A DNA stretch of 64,000 nt from Eutypella sp. D-1 (lineage: Eukaryota > Ascomycota > Sordariomycetes > Xylariales > Diatrypaceae), in NCBI GenBank assembly GCA_023313575.1, contig JAJTTP010000018.1:186001-250000 (forward strand). The letters run 5' to 3'. A model generated the notes under the pieces. The model worked only from the letters and a program-made list of their open reading frames with translations. It did no database searches and had not been told where the DNA came from. Within the stretch, counting starts at the first letter, position 1; every line of letters begins with the position of its first letter. This document shows positions 33,793 through 46,864 of the stretch, in pieces. Both the position numbers and the translations under genes were made by a program.

Positions 33793-36700
33793 ATGGGTCG
33801 GTCGGTCGGTCTACTACTTGCCACGCCAATTTCTGCCCAGATTCTATTCACCCCCTCCCCCACCAAATCTCCCCGAATCTGTTTTTTAAACGTCTTCCCC
33901 CCCCTTTTTTAAAGTCTTCTTCTATCGCTTGGAAGCGTCTATTCGAACAATTTACGATACCCTCTTTGTTTTTTTAATTCAATTTCCCCCTTCGACCTCT
34001 TGTAGTACGAAATGTTCGAACTAGTGTTGTGCTTTGTTGTTGTTGTTGTTGTTGTTGTTGTTGCTATTGGCGATGTTGTCTGTGGAGGCCGAACCACCCC
34101 GGTGATTTTCCTTGTCCTTCTACTACGACTGCTTGGCCTAGGCATCGATGGTTCTTACTCTGGTTCCGTTGGTTGGTTGGTTGGGTTGGTTGATCGGGCG
34201 GTCGGTTGATACATAGAGAGAGAGGGAACTAACTGACTGTCGAGCGCGTCGGCTGTAGGGTCGGGGTTAGATAGGTAGATGGAAGGCAGGAAGGTGGTGT
34301 GACAAAGTTTGCCCCCAAGTTGTCATTGTTTGTTTCGTCGGCGGTGGCATTGGCATTGGTGGTGGTAGGAGGGGGGCCGGCTGTTATGGGCAGGGCAGCC
34401 TTGTTAATTCAGTTAAGTCCGGTAGTCTTAGGTACTTACCGCTTTACTTGCTTTTTGCAGAAATCCAATACTTAATCTATGTACCATGAGTAATTGCGAT
34501 CTTGTCCGATGTGTCTGTAGTAGTACCTTATATATTCCATATAGCAGCAGAAGATTGTTTAATTAGGCGTTTTTCTGTTCTAGGTCGCTTTGGTATGTAT
34601 ATGTATCATGACGTCCCGCTTCAAGGTCGCGGGGGAATAAGACTTGTGGTATTAATTCGATGGATGGATAAGTCAACGTTCAACGCAGAACTCAAGCAGG
34701 AGGCAAATATATTCCTTAACCTATTCTTTGCGTATAATGTAAAAGTTGAACCTAGGTATCTATCTAACTATCACCGGGTTGGGTTCTCTTCAGTCGCTTG
34801 AAGCCGTGACAATGACAACGCGCACCGCTTCGGATCTAATATCAAGCAGAGGTTTGCTCCTAAATATACTTATATTAATATACCACCTGTGCCCGCATCT
34901 TTGGTAAATCGTACGAATTACCTGACTGCTTCATTACCCTCTGTGACATATTCCGTGTACTGTAATCCCTCTCCTTCGTGTCTTGTGCTGGCGGGGAGTG
35001 AGGCCATATATAGGGCTTGTGGATTTGGGGTTAAGCTTATGGCATGAACTGAGTAGGCCGAGCAAAATCATCGATGTTGAAGAGGGGGAAGAGGGGTGGG
35101 GGAGGGGGTTATATAATGCGTATGGTCTTTTCTAGGCCGGCTGCGACTGCCTTCGTAGCTATATGTCAAGGTCGCCCCTTACCAATATATACCATTGTGC
35201 GGTGTATTGGTGTAGTGCAGGTGCAATGGTCTAGTCATAGCATGCTGAGTAAGCGGGCCGGGGGAGGGACGTTGATGCAGTGTCTTTGCCAAATTAATGA
35301 CGGGGTGAAATATACGGTACTTGAGATATTGCCTGGCCGGACTCGGCTTGTATCCGGATATGACTACCCTAAGTACGCATCGCAATACCTGCCGCCATTA
35401 TAGTCCAGTAGACTGTTTCTTGGCTCTATTAGCGGGGAGCGGTGAGGCTTATCAGTTCAAGGTTAAGGGGGCATAATTTTTGTCATCGATACTTGCTTGC
35501 TGCTGCAACTGTTTCCCCGTGTTCTTGGCTACACGGTTTGTGGAGAAGCAGGTCCCACGTGCTTTTCTTTTCTCGAGTCTTCTCAGGGAGTTTCCCCATT
35601 GATTATGATTCTGATTTCGGGGGAGTAAAGGGTGCTGTATGTTCTAAGATCTAATGGTCCAACATAGGCCGGGGGACATTCGCTCTTCCTCTTCTAAGAT
35701 CTGATGGTTCGGACTGGGACAGGCTATAACTGGTGCAAGTTGTATCTACTAATTGCATCCCTTACTATTTAAGTGATAATAGTACCAGGTGAACTTGATA
35801 GCATCTTTATGTCTCAGCAGAGTCTGTTGCAAGCTTGTGCGGTACTCAGTTGGAGTATCAATACATGCCCAAATAGGATGACGTTTCGCCTTTCTTCCTC
35901 GGGTGACTTTGAAGTTCTCTGAACCCGACTTTTCGGTTCAATTCGTGCGCGTCGCAACGCTAGATCCCGCCGCCCCGGGGACATGACTCCTATCTTCGAT
36001 AGTCTATTGAGCCACTCGAACTTGTCTACTTCGTACTACATCTTAGGATATAGATAGATTCGTTCTTAAATCTCTGCCGGCGGTCGCCGTAACTTGCCAC
36101 ATGCGGTAAGGAGCCCCGCTTCTCCCGCTACCTTATCTTAGTGCTCGGATCCCGTCGACGGCGCCGGAAAGAGTGGAGTATGCGCCCGAGTTCCGGAGTA
36201 GACGGGTCGATCATCGAGGAAGGTTCAATAATAGAAACGTTAAGTATATATATACGAATATTCAATGGTGTAAAAGTGGTGTTTCTGTTCACGTAATATC
36301 TACCGTCGACATGAAGTGGTAATGGAATTGGGGGAAGGGGGGAGGGGCAAGGTTGATCACGTTCGACTGCACGGCTAGCTTAACCATTCTGACTGATTGC
36401 TTTCACCCTGATTTCTCCAATACCTTCTTCGCAGTGATAAGGTGTGATCAGCAACTTGGGAAGTAGGTAAGTGGAATATTCCTTCATTCCCCTAATCTGA
36501 CCGTAAACTCTGTAGGTGTTGCTAATGGCATTATAAATTTACCCAGTGAATTGTACTTCTGTACTAAGTATGGGTCGATAATCTGCGATCTAGGAGGTAC
36601 CTAAGTACCGCTTGACTGGGAGACCCATATAGACAGATCCACATGAACCAATCAAGAGGTCTCCGCGGGGGATCCACTGTTCAAATGGGTATGCGCCCTT

Positions 36701-37439
36701 CGTCTTGTCATGTTAAGGGCGTATACACTAACTAACAACCTGACCTACAACTTTTACATGTGGATTCTTCATCATTCTGCCTGTCTATGGCACACCTCCA
36801 GGGCTAGGATCCATGGATGGGCAAGTTGTGCCAAGCCTGCCGACTACTGACTGATCCATCACACCCACACTTTCTTTTACAACCTCAACTTCCTACTGCG
36901 GTGTCAGTGGTCAATGGATCGAAATCATGCTTGAACCCCAGGTTTTGTGACTAATCCCCCGGCATCCGATTATGGACAACTTCCCTTGAGCATACCATAG
37001 CATCGTTCTTTCAACCCTAAGCAGACAAGATACTCCGCTGATGATGTGGAAAAGAAAGCATTAGTTCCCATTTCCTATTGGCTCATCGTGCATCTTACTT
37101 CCCTTTTCATCCAAAGTGCAGGTCCGGTTTGTGTGCTTATGGACTACGTTCCCCTCCTCTAGTCATCCAGCTAAGACTACCCCCATGTTAGACTTGTAGT
37201 CTGTCCTTATAGTTATATGCGGAAACTCTCCTCAATTCATCATCAACTGGTTCGTCACAATCTTTCGACTTAATCATCTCCTATACGACGATACTTGCAA
37301 GTTCCATAAGCCAAGGGCGTCGTTGCTACTTGGCCACGCCCTTCCATCTTGACAATTGTCATCTGTCATCACTACTTCCCCCCTTTCTCCCTGGGAATAC
37401 TCTGTCCCACCGGAGCTCTGGGGTAATAACGCGCCCTAA
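33793..37439. other. 3.6-kb intergenic region upstream of homeobox gene
   Basis: No frame exceeds about 110 codons and none shows a domain. It holds the HOS3 3' flank, a (TTG)10 repeat, and a long run of sequence upstream of a developmental-type regulator. The last 250 bases are C/T-rich, as is common near fungal transcription starts. Confidence 0.5.
34034..34063. repeat. (TTG)10 microsatellite
   Basis: Ten perfect TTG units about 240 bp after the HOS3 stop codon. Confidence 0.95.
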
Positions 37440-40400
37440 ATGACAACCATCCACGAGGTAGAAGAGATGGACTTCGTCAACTGGGATGCCGCGGCTCCGG
37501 ACACCGGCTTCCCCCTGCCGGCGACGTCGGAGGATGTAACTAACCCCTCTGACGCCGCCCGCCCAACCAGTCAGCCTGACATGGACCTTGTATTTCAGGA
37601 TCTTGACGGCGATGAATGGGCGAATTGGGCCTTGGAGCACTTTGCGTCTACTCAATTGTCAAAGGAAGAGACCATGGCTCCGGCTAACAATGACGCAGAG
37701 ACGTGCGACCCAGCCGTCACCACCTTGTACTGGGAGACTCCTGAGACTCCGTGCAATCATTGTGCCCAAGGCGGATATCAATGCAAGAGAATTCGAGAGG
37801 GTAAATATAGAGGTTACTGTACTAGTTGTGTTGCCTTACGGTGCGAATGCAGCTTTGGTCCATCGGTGAACAACCTCACCGCCGAGGTGGGCGACACATT
37901 CCCGGCAAATCCTTGGCCTATCATGGGCGATAGACCCGCGACCTCGATTCTTCTGGAAGACGAATTGGCTGCCATCATTCAGTCTGAGCCTCGGGACTCA
38001 GGCCTCGTCTCGTTGGCAGAGGAGAACACTGAGAAGCCAGCTCCTCCACCAAATCCTCAGAACATACCCAAGATCGGTGCTAGGTTCTCCCGGGAGTCTG
38101 TCAAGATCCTGAAGAACTGGGTGTCTACCCACAGCAGGCACCCTTATCCTACGGAGGAAGAAAAGGAGACTCTACAAAGAATGACCGGCCTTAGCAAGAC
38201 GCAGATCACGAACTGGCTCGCGAATGCCCGACGTCGCGGAAAGATCCACATCACCAGAGCTACCTCCCCCCACATAGGGCGTGGATATGCCCAAGCTATC
38301 GATATCCCTCAGCGGCCCGGAACGCCCAGTATGCTCGAGACCATGAATCCGCTACAGAGATGGGCGAACTCGCCGCCGGAAAACGAACCTGCCTCAGTAA
38401 CAGCTATTGCCCGAGCCGTGTCTGCCTCATACTCTCAAACTTCATCAAACTCCGGGCGGAATAGTCCTTACGTGTCGGGTTTCTCCGACGATGGTTCTGG
38501 CAGATCTCTCTGCAACCAGTCATCAGCCAGTAGTTTTGGCACTTCTCACTCTAGCGGTGGGTCGTGGGCCTCTTCACACAACTCTCGTGGCTCTTCCGTG
38601 CCGTCCTTCGTTCGGACTCGAGGCCGACGTCGCCGCAGGAGAGCACTGCCGAGGCAGTCGGACGAGCCCCTCCATCAACCTCTGAAGACTTTCCAGTGCA
38701 CTTTCTGCACAGAGACGTTCAGAACCAAGCACGATTGGCAGCGGCATGAAAAGTCTCTGCACTTGTCTCTTGAACGCTGGGTGTGTTGCCCTGACGGATC
38801 AAAGGATGTGAATACTGAGAGTGGTGCACCGAGCTGTGTATTCTGTGGCTTGGCCAATCCCGATGATGCTCATATCGAGTCTCACAACTATTCCGGGTGC
38901 ATGGAGCGGACTCAGGAAGAGAGAACGTTTTACAGAAAAGATCATCTTCGGCAGCATCTAAAGTTGGTACATAGCGTCAAATTCCTTCCCTGGTCGATGG
39001 ATAAATGGCGTGTGAACACGCCCCAGATTCGGTCCCGGTGCGGTTTCTGTGGCATCGTCATGGATAGTTGGTCGATAAGAGTCGATCATCTCGCTGAGCA
39101 TTTCAAGACGGGTAACACCATGGCTGACTGGAAGGGTGACTGGGGTTTCGAAGCCCCTGTACTAGAAATGGTTGAAAATTCCATGCCACCTTGTGAGAGA
39201 CCGCCGCCTGGGCTCCCCACGCTTGCAACTGCTAACCGATTCTAGACATGATCCACTTCGAGAGGCAGACGCCCCTGCCCTTCATGGCAAGCCAGAATCC
39301 GCCATGGACGCCAAGCAATGCCTACGAGCTTCTCAAGATCGAATTGCAATACTGGATAGGGAGGCAGATATCCGACACAGGAAGCACTCCGACCGATATC
39401 GAGATACAGCACGAAGCTTGCTGCATCATCTTCAGTTCCGATATCCATTCCGGGGGTACACCCAATAACGAACCGTCATGGCTTCGTGACCTTGTTCTGT
39501 CCTCTCCAGACATAGTCAACAGCGCGATATATCGACCGGTCCGGAACCAGACCGAGAGCGGTCTGGCTCACCTTCGTATCAATGGAAAAAGTGATATCTT
39601 CGAAGATTGTACGGTAGAGCGGGAGCTACAAGAATTTGTCAAAGCCAAGCAATTGCTGGGCCTGACCGCCATGGATCAGGAGCTTCAAGTCGAAGCGTGC
39701 CGCATCATTGGCAGAGCCGAAGAGTCGTCGCGCAACCCGTCCGATCGCGTAGCAAACTGGCTGCTTCGGTTGATTCACAGCTCTCCGACATGGCTCCAAG
39801 GCTTCAGACAACGCGCTCATCTTCCCCGAAGCGAAGACATGGTAGATGTCAACCAGAGGTCCAAAGACCCCACGACTATTGACTCTACCATTCATAATTA
39901 TAGCAGACTAGAACGAGAACTAGGGGAGTACCTACAAACACAGCGCTCGTTAGGCTCGGAGCCAACAGATGCCGTACTTCAGCGCCAGGCACGAATCATC
40001 ATATATGATATTGATGATGAATGGAACCAGACGGCGGCTGATGACGATGAATGGCTAGCTCATTTCCGACAGAGACACCCGCCTCTTGAAAAGCTGCCAG
40101 TGTCCGCGCCGAACAGCTGGCCGAATGACCACGCCACCACGTCAACATCATTCGAGAACCAACCCGGCATGCAAGACACAGGTATCACAGGGGAACCTTT
40201 ACTAAGTCCGGTTAACGTGCCCAACCGGGAGCACCTCGGTGGCATCTTCCGTAATGGGACAATCAGGCTGGACCACCTGGCCTTCAACGAAGCCAACTAC
40301 TACGGCCTACTCGCCCGCGGCCTCAGCCGCTTTGTGGCAGCGACCATGTCGGCCAACAACCCCAACCGCCATGTGCCTACTGATGAGGAGCTCAGACACC

Positions 40401-41245
40401 AGGCGAGATGGGTTGTATTTGACAAGTAAGCAAACTGCCACGCATATGCCCTCATGACGTGTTGGCCAGACATCAGCTGACATTTACTTGCACACAGTGA
40501 CGACCCATTGAACTCGACGTCGGCCGATTACCCAGAGTGGCTAGATCGCTTCAAGCGCGATGTCGGGATCTTGCCTAAGGACTCAGGCCCGGGTCTTGGT
40601 AGAAGATATACCCCTCCCCCAATCGCGGAGGGTGAAGTGCCTAGTGCTGCCGTATTTCCGCCTCCACAGGATAAAACCCAGTCCAACAACACTGCCGCTG
40701 CTCCATCGCACGCACCGGTGCCTTCTCTGGGTAGTATCCTCAATTCGAGACAGCTCGAAAAGGGGTTGGCAGAGTTTGTGAAGCGGGAGCTGTATCGCAC
40801 GGGCGGGGTATTCCCGAGCGACGACGCCCTGCGTGAGAGGGCACGGAGCATCCTCGCCATGCAGAGCACGCCGTGTGACGACCCAGTCAAGCTGGGGCGG
40901 TTCAAGGCTGCGCTGCACGGGACTGTTGCCATCGCGCCTCCCCAAACACAGTTGCCTCCAGTCGAATCAGGGGCCGCTGACCCACAGGACGGCTTCAGCA
41001 CTACGACGACGAAGCCGCAACTCCCACTACCCGGCGTGTCGGGTATTACGACGAGCCTCCAATCCATGACGTCGACAAGGGCTGATCAGGCGGCCTCAGC
41101 TCTCGCATCCCCAGCTTCGGCTGAGCCTAGCTTGGGTTTCAGTCTTGATGCTATCCATAACCCGCCCCCGGCGGCGATGGGCTTGGATCTGGACTTGGAC
41201 ATGGACTTCGATCTCGGCGATATCGGTGACATAAGTAGCTTCTAA
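37440..41245 (+). CDS. Homeobox plus C2H2 transcription factor with Cys cluster and C-terminal repeats
   Basis: Three exons, 37440-39192, 39246-40425 and 40498-41245, encode 1226 aa; the introns (53 and 72 bp) are GT-AG and restore SMPP|YMIHFERQTP and VVFD|NDDPLNS. A Zn2Cys6-like cluster lies at C105-C137 (CNHC...CKRIREGKYRGYCTSC...C). A KN/TALE-type homeodomain (about 211-270) ends in the recognition helix QITNWLANARRR. Three C2H2-type fingers follow: C420/C423/H436/H441, a divergent one from C466/C469, and C534/C537/H550/H554. A basic RGRRRRRRALPR stretch before the fingers is a likely nuclear signal. The C-terminal 640 residues contain about five copies of a repeat with consensus EL..[FY]...........P[TS]D..L...AR.I, each followed by a WL..F motif. 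The tail, rich in DLDLDMDFDLGDIGD, resembles an acidic activation domain. Homeobox-C2H2 proteins exist across Sordariomycetes; some control development. Targets are unknown. Confidence 0.9.
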
Positions 41246-42263
41246 GAGTAGGAGTGAAATATCGGCAAGATACGTAATCGTATTTTCTATTACCTTGAAA
41301 GGGAGCAGGTAGCGGAGGAGAGACGTCGTAGAGTAACGATACAGACGAGCACACGAGCGAACGAGATTAGTAGAGGCGTTCAGGGTTCCTATGTTCAAGG
41401 ATGCATCGGATTCTTTCCCAGGTTTGAAGTAAAAAGACGTTTGATAAAAGAACATACAAACATATATGGAATAGTTATATAGGAATCTTAAATAAAATAG
41501 TTCTAAAGGGCGCGACCCCTCGGAAATTCCGGATGTCATTCTTGATTCTTCACTATCCATAGCGCGCGGTGAGCTGGATCAAAGCAGAAATCAATGTGAG
41601 TGTTATTCCTGTCGACTCGATATGCACTAGTATCCAGGACTACAGCGATAAAGCCCGCCTTGATCCAATGTTGAGACATGCTATCAGGTGATGACCGGTT
41701 GCGCAAGATCGAAGCGAGATCTTGACTTTAGTCAAGGTTTCGGGGAGCCTCTACACGACAGCCACTAAGCGCTATTTTTATCCGTCCCATGTAATAGTGC
41801 TACACCTTCATGTCTGTACGTTAGTGGGAGGGGGTTAGTAGGAGAGGGGGGGGGGGGTTGATTGCAAGCTGTCCATGATTTGCTTGTCTGACCCCGCGTG
41901 TGCTCAGGTCTGGGAAATAGGGGTAAAAGCGGGACCGGAGAGGAGCTTGCTTTTGTATAGAAGTGGCCTGTATTGTAGGGAGGTGGCTGGTGGCTGTGGC
42001 TGGGGTGCTTGGATAGATTCTTACTGATCAGCTCGTTGGTTCTATTCTGCTTACAGGGAGTCCATCTCATGTCGATTAAGTCAGTAGATGTTACCTATAT
42101 CTAAATATTTATATGTCGCTGAAGTATCTTGCCCGATTACGTTCCCATCTCTTGACGCCCACACCCACCAAACGCCGTTATTGACAATACCCTTTCATTA
42201 CCATCGTAGCCAATAGAAGATACGAAATAATCTAACAGTTTATAAGAGGGTTGTACCTCCTCA
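41246..42263. other. Intergenic between convergent genes
   Basis: No gene is supportable. The 3' flanks of the homeobox gene (+) and the membrane protein gene (-) meet here; a run of G occurs at about 41848-41857. Confidence 0.5.
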
Positions 42264-43280
42264 CTAATCGCTTACTAAGATGGCAGCGTGAACTGGGGTC
42301 CCGATGTTCGGGTCCGTCAGCGCCGTCCTGTTCTGCGGCCCGGGCTTGAGGTAGCAGTTTCCGGGCGCCTTTCCGTCGACGGCGTCGGTGCGGTTCGTCC
42401 ATAGCGGGATAAAACTCAGTCCCGCGCACGTCTGGTTCCTCGCCGAGTCGTTATCGAAGTCCAGTGGCGCGTAGTGCCGCCAGTGGGCGCAGGCATCCAT
42501 GCAATCGTCGAAGTTCGCTACGAACAGCGAGTATAGCGGCGCGATTGGCGTGTCGCTGTTGCAGTATATCTGATATGTTGGTCTATCGAAGACTGTGGGA
42601 TATAATGAGGTTAGCGACGCCTATCTCTCGGCCTCCGTCTGATGCTCACGCACATGCTGTTGTATAGTTCGTCCCTGAAACCTTATTCGGATCTGTGGAG
42701 CACCCCTTATCCAGAGAACTGGAGTCCGTGGGAGTGGCGGATGGCGCTGCCGCCGTCATTGTAACTGTGATGGCTGGAGCGGCGGAAGCCGCCAGCGCGT
42801 CTAGCTGCCCTTGCGCGTCGTGCGCCCGGCTCATCGCTACACCCACCCCGGATGCCAGCCCGACCACCGCGGCCGATAGTAAAGCAATTATGGCGGATAG
42901 AATAAGGACCAGCACCGAGCATCCCCATATCCGTTTCGGTGTTTTCCCCTGCGTATACTGCTGCTGCGGTGGCGCGGCGTTGCCTGTGTGACCGGAAGGA
43001 AAATAACCATACGCCGCCGCTGCCGCCGTGTTGTCATACGGGGTTGTAGCCACCGGTGTGACGTGGGTGAGATTTATCGTAGAGTCCCATTTTCCGGGTA
43101 TGTACGCAGACTGTGAATTAAAGCTGTTCACCTCGGGAATGCACGGCGGATTGTGAACTTCTGGATAGGCATCTGGCGCTACCTCCGGGGCTTCGTCATA
43201 CTGATAAATGTTGGCCAAGTCAGTTGTGAAATTCGGTATTTAACTCGTGATCTATTTGGTATGCTTACTTTTGGTGCCAT
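42264..43280 (-). CDS. Single-pass membrane protein with Cys-rich (PAN/apple-like) C-terminus
   Basis: Proposed exons are 43269-43280, 42654-43200 and 42264-42592, giving 295 aa. The first codes MAPK and is followed by a GTAAGC...TATCAG intron (68 bp); the second intron (61 bp, GTGCGT...CACAG) joins NYTTA to FFDRPTYQIYC. The protein has an acidic/Pro-rich cytoplasmic-type leader (EVAPDAYPEVHNPP), a Tyr/Ala/Pro-rich segment, one strong membrane span (GCSVLVLILSAIIALLSAAV), a Ser/Thr/Ala-rich stalk, and an extracellular-looking domain with about seven cysteines and several NxT sites (NRT, NQT). This arrangement is common among fungal plasma-membrane proteins carrying PAN/apple-like domains; the ligand is unknown. 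An alternative start, MANIYQ at 43218, would avoid the first intron and give 297 aa. Confidence 0.72.
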
Positions 43281-44791
43281 CTATCTGTATTCTGGTTTTA
43301 CTGTACATGGATAACGGTGTTTGCGGTGCGAGAGTAAGTGAGACATGAGAGACATAGAGACAAAGGGAGAATTGAACGTAACCGCAAAGCTTAACGATTG
43401 CGGGTCTTCATGATGTTAATAAACCACCCCAGCTATTGCTATTAATTAAGCCTTATGAACGGCATTTTCCCCAGATCCCTACCAGCTGAATCGCATTTTC
43501 ACGGAGGCACGCCAAAATCTTACACAGGAACTTGAGGCGGCGCGTGAGATTTGATCAGGGGAACTAGAACAAAATTACACCAATCATGACTGCCGGCCGG
43601 GGGGCCATCAGGGACCTCGACTGGCGTCCTAAAATGCTTACGCATAAGGGCTCACGGCTGCAGCCCTCAAACCCCGGATAGACCGAAACCACGCACGTAG
43701 CTGGTGAGGTTGCGAGAGTATGAAACGCGGCGGAAACAGGCACACATATTTATAGGTCGTACAGAGGTTCCAAAAACGACGCCCCAGTGGCTGATCGGAG
43801 TCCTAGGTTGAACCTCTCGGGACCGCTGGGGCAGCAGACGCTAGAACATGCACATGCGATTTGCGTAGCAAGTCTTTTGTGTAGGAATTGCCGGGGTTAA
43901 TACGAGTCGCGAATGTCCATGGGGGCGGAAGCTGGCAGCGATGGCCGAGACAAGCTCAGGCAGCTACGGAGTAGTGTAAATAAGTGATTTTGCTTGGTTG
44001 AGCTCCTTGGTTCCCTGCGAAAATCCTACTGACTGACTAGTCATGGGTGCGGTCCGAAAGGGGCAGGTGCTCTTTTTAAGTGAGGAGGCCTGTTATCGTA
44101 CCATTAGCAGAATGCACACACAGTCTTGGATGCGACCTACTATGGCATTCGCTCGTCGAATACGTCTGTTTCTGTGAGACCCGGCTGCTTTATTTCGGCT
44201 ATCGCTGAAGCGCACGACTTGGCTAACAGCCCTACAAGATACCGGTCTCTTACGAATAAGGCAAAACATGCATCCATCCAGCCATGCACGTGTCGGCCTT
44301 GGAAGCCAAGAAGCCTGCCGATAAGGTAATACCAGAACCGCCTCCTTATATCCGTATGAATTATATCTTATCTCGTCTAATTATCAACGTCGTTGGCTGA
44401 CAATTGGGTATTGATTCAGACTCCAGCAATCGAGCTGCTTTTTCCAGCCCTGTCTTCTACTTAGTGACCAATGCGGAAACGAGGTGCAGGATCGTAATTA
44501 GTTATCACGATCCCACCCCGGCAACCCGGCAGCTGCCCTATCGCATTGGATAAACTCCACTGTACTTGTAGCCTATCTAGGGCGCGAATCCTAAAGGCCC
44601 ACTCAGCACTGCCAGCTTTGGCTTTATACGCATTCGTAGGATTCAGCTAGATAATGAGGCCGCGAAGAGCCACTTATAGTCCTCTCTTGGGCTAGAACTG
44701 CGTATAAAATGGGCACCGCCGCCGTCTTTTCTGAAATGTTCCATCTTCCGGCCTCATAGAGACGTTTGAACCGTCCATTGAGCCGCCAGAA
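43281..44791. other. 1.5-kb divergent intergenic region
   Basis: No frame with a domain. The promoters of the membrane protein (-) and the first carboxylesterase (+) must lie here. A GC-rich stretch (about 43590-43900) contrasts with AT-rich flanks. Confidence 0.5.
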
Positions 44792-46526
44792 ATGCCGATA
44801 CGGTCAGTCATGCGCAGTGTCATTTTCACCACGGCTCTCGGGCTTAGCGCCTCCTCGGTGGCCCGCGCGGACCCCGGATGTAACACCACGGAACCGCCCA
44901 CGGTGGAGCTCGACTACGCGGAATACCGAGGCGGTCGCAACGCCCGCGGCATCAACGAATTTCTGGGCATCCGCTTCGCCGCGCCGCCGGTGGGCGATCT
45001 CCGCTGGCGCGCCCCCGAAGACCCTGAACCAGTCGCCGACGTGCAGGATGCGACACAGTACAAGGCCGTGTGCGTGGGCGAAGGCCAGGAGGTCGTCGCG
45101 GGTGTGACCGAGGAAGATTGTCTCTTCCTCAACGTCTTCACTCCCGCGGACGCCAAGCCCGACGCCAAACTGCCGGTCTGGGTGTTCATCCAGGGAGGCG
45201 CGTGGAAGACCGATGCCAACGGCAACAACAACGGGACCGACCTGATTGCGAATTCAGGATACGACATTGTGCATGTCAACATCAATTACCGGGTCGCCCA
45301 GCTAGGATTTCTCGGTGGTCTTGCGTTAGGTGATGGTGGTGGCGACTATAACGTCGGGCTTCTGGACCAATGGAAAGCTCTCGAATGGGTGCAGAAATAC
45401 ATACATTTGGTAAGATATCTCTTCAATGCATCGCACAGAGGAACCTCACCTAACCCAATGTCTTCAGTTCGGTGGAGACCCGGATCACGTCATTGTCCAT
45501 GGAGGCTCTGCCGGCGCGGGGTCGATCAGTCATCTCTTGACGGCTTACGACGGTGCCGATCATGGGCTGTTTGCTGGCGCCATCGGAGATGCGTTTGCCT
45601 GGCATTTCGGTGGTGGACCCAATGAAACAGAGCCGCATTTTGCCATGTTCTCTTCGCAGATGGGCTGCAGCGAAGCCGCGGATCAATTGGCATGTCTTCG
45701 CGAGATCGATATCAGCAAGATCCTAAAATTCGATCAATCAGCACCGCCGCCTCCGGGAGTCCCTATGCCATTGCCAAGTTTGTGGTTCCAGCCGCTGATT
45801 GACGGCGACTTTATCCGAGGTCCACAGTTAGACGCTTTCGAAGCTGGAAAGTTCATAAAGGTTCCCGTAATGGTCGGCGATGCAACCAATGAGGGCAATT
45901 CCCTCAGCCCGAATGTCAGCGCGCTCGAGGAAGTCAGAGCGATGGTGCAGATGGTGGCCACAGGCCTGTCTGAGGATCAGGTCAACCGGGTCATTGACGC
46001 ATATAATGACCCGCGACCGCTGCCTATGCACGGGCCATACTTTTCCGTCGCGGCCGACATCGTCGGCGAGTTTGGATTCATCTGTCCCGGAAATTTGATC
46101 AGTACGGAGGTCGCGAAGCACGTTTCTCCCGCTAAGATCTGGAACTACCGCTGGAACACCACGGAGCAGTCGCAGGTAGACATGGGCCTGGAGGCGTGGC
46201 ACACTAGTGACTTGACCGCCGTCTTTGGTCCGGGACACGCGGGGCCAGCCCCTTTCCCCATAGAGAACTTTGGGGAATCTTACCTACCTGGTGGCGAGAA
46301 CGCTGCCATCGTTCCGGTTATTCAGCATTATTACTTCAGCTTCATCAAGCATCTGGATCCAAATGTTGAACGGCTCGAGGGCTCTCCGATGTGGGAGAAC
46401 TGGGGCACGGAGACGGGACAGAGGCTCAGAATCCAGACCAACGACACAGCTATGGAGGATGTGCCTTCAGACCAAGTTGAAAGATGTGGGATGTGGTGGG
46501 ACTTTAACGATATCCTTCAGAGGTAA
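44792..46526 (+). CDS. Secreted type-B carboxylesterase/lipase
   Basis: Two exons, 44792-45409 and 45468-46526, with a 58-bp GTAAG...TTCAG intron, encode 558 aa, a usual length for the family. Residues 1-26 form a signal peptide whether translation starts at Met1 or Met7 (VIFTTALGLSASSVARA). Type-B carboxylesterase landmarks are FLGIRFAAPPVGDLRWRAP, EDCLFLNVFTP, the oxyanion region WVFIQGGAW, the nucleophile elbow HGGSAGAGS (Ser220), an acidic residue in VGDATNEGN and the likely catalytic His in LEAWHTSDL. The elbow reads GGSAG instead of the more common GESAG, which occurs in fungal relatives. It hydrolyses carboxylic esters outside the cell; the substrate is unknown. It faces the RTA1-like gene convergently. 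Confidence 0.93.
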
Positions 46527-46864
46527 TCGAATGATATGTATTCATTAGTTTCATCAAGATCTGTAATTGGAACTAGCGGAGCCTTGTGTATATCCTTAAT
46601 ATATATATTTGACGGTTTGTTATTAATAATATTAAGTGGTTACGTTACCATAATTCTCTCCACCATATGTCCAGGGTCATATATATATATATATCTATAT
46701 GGCTGTAAGCACCAGTATAATTGCCACAATTGCAATCATTCACCAATCTGTTAGCCCCGATGGCGTAACGGTATGGTGCAGCCGTAACAGAACATCCGTC
46801 TCTATGAGCCCTGTATTCTGCCGATTCTTCGTCTTTAATAGTGTAGCTTGCTGTGAGTCCTCCC
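46527..46864. other. Intergenic between convergent genes, with (AT)n run
   Basis: The 338 bases between the esterase (+) and RTA1-like (-) stop codons contain an alternating AT run at about 46680-46700 and no coding potential. Confidence 0.6.

Noticed and set aside
37440..40429. Homeobox protein and the following frame read as two separate genes (601 aa and 393 aa)
   Set aside because: A GTGAGA...TTCTAG intron with a CTAAC branch sequence removes the stop and joins SMPP to YMIHFERQTP in frame; a second intron joins the third frame.
42646..43218. Membrane protein as a 190-aa single-exon gene ending at ACA TGT GCG TGA
   Set aside because: A GTGCGT donor just before the stop joins to an exon encoding a cysteine-rich domain with consistent phase, so the stop is intronic.
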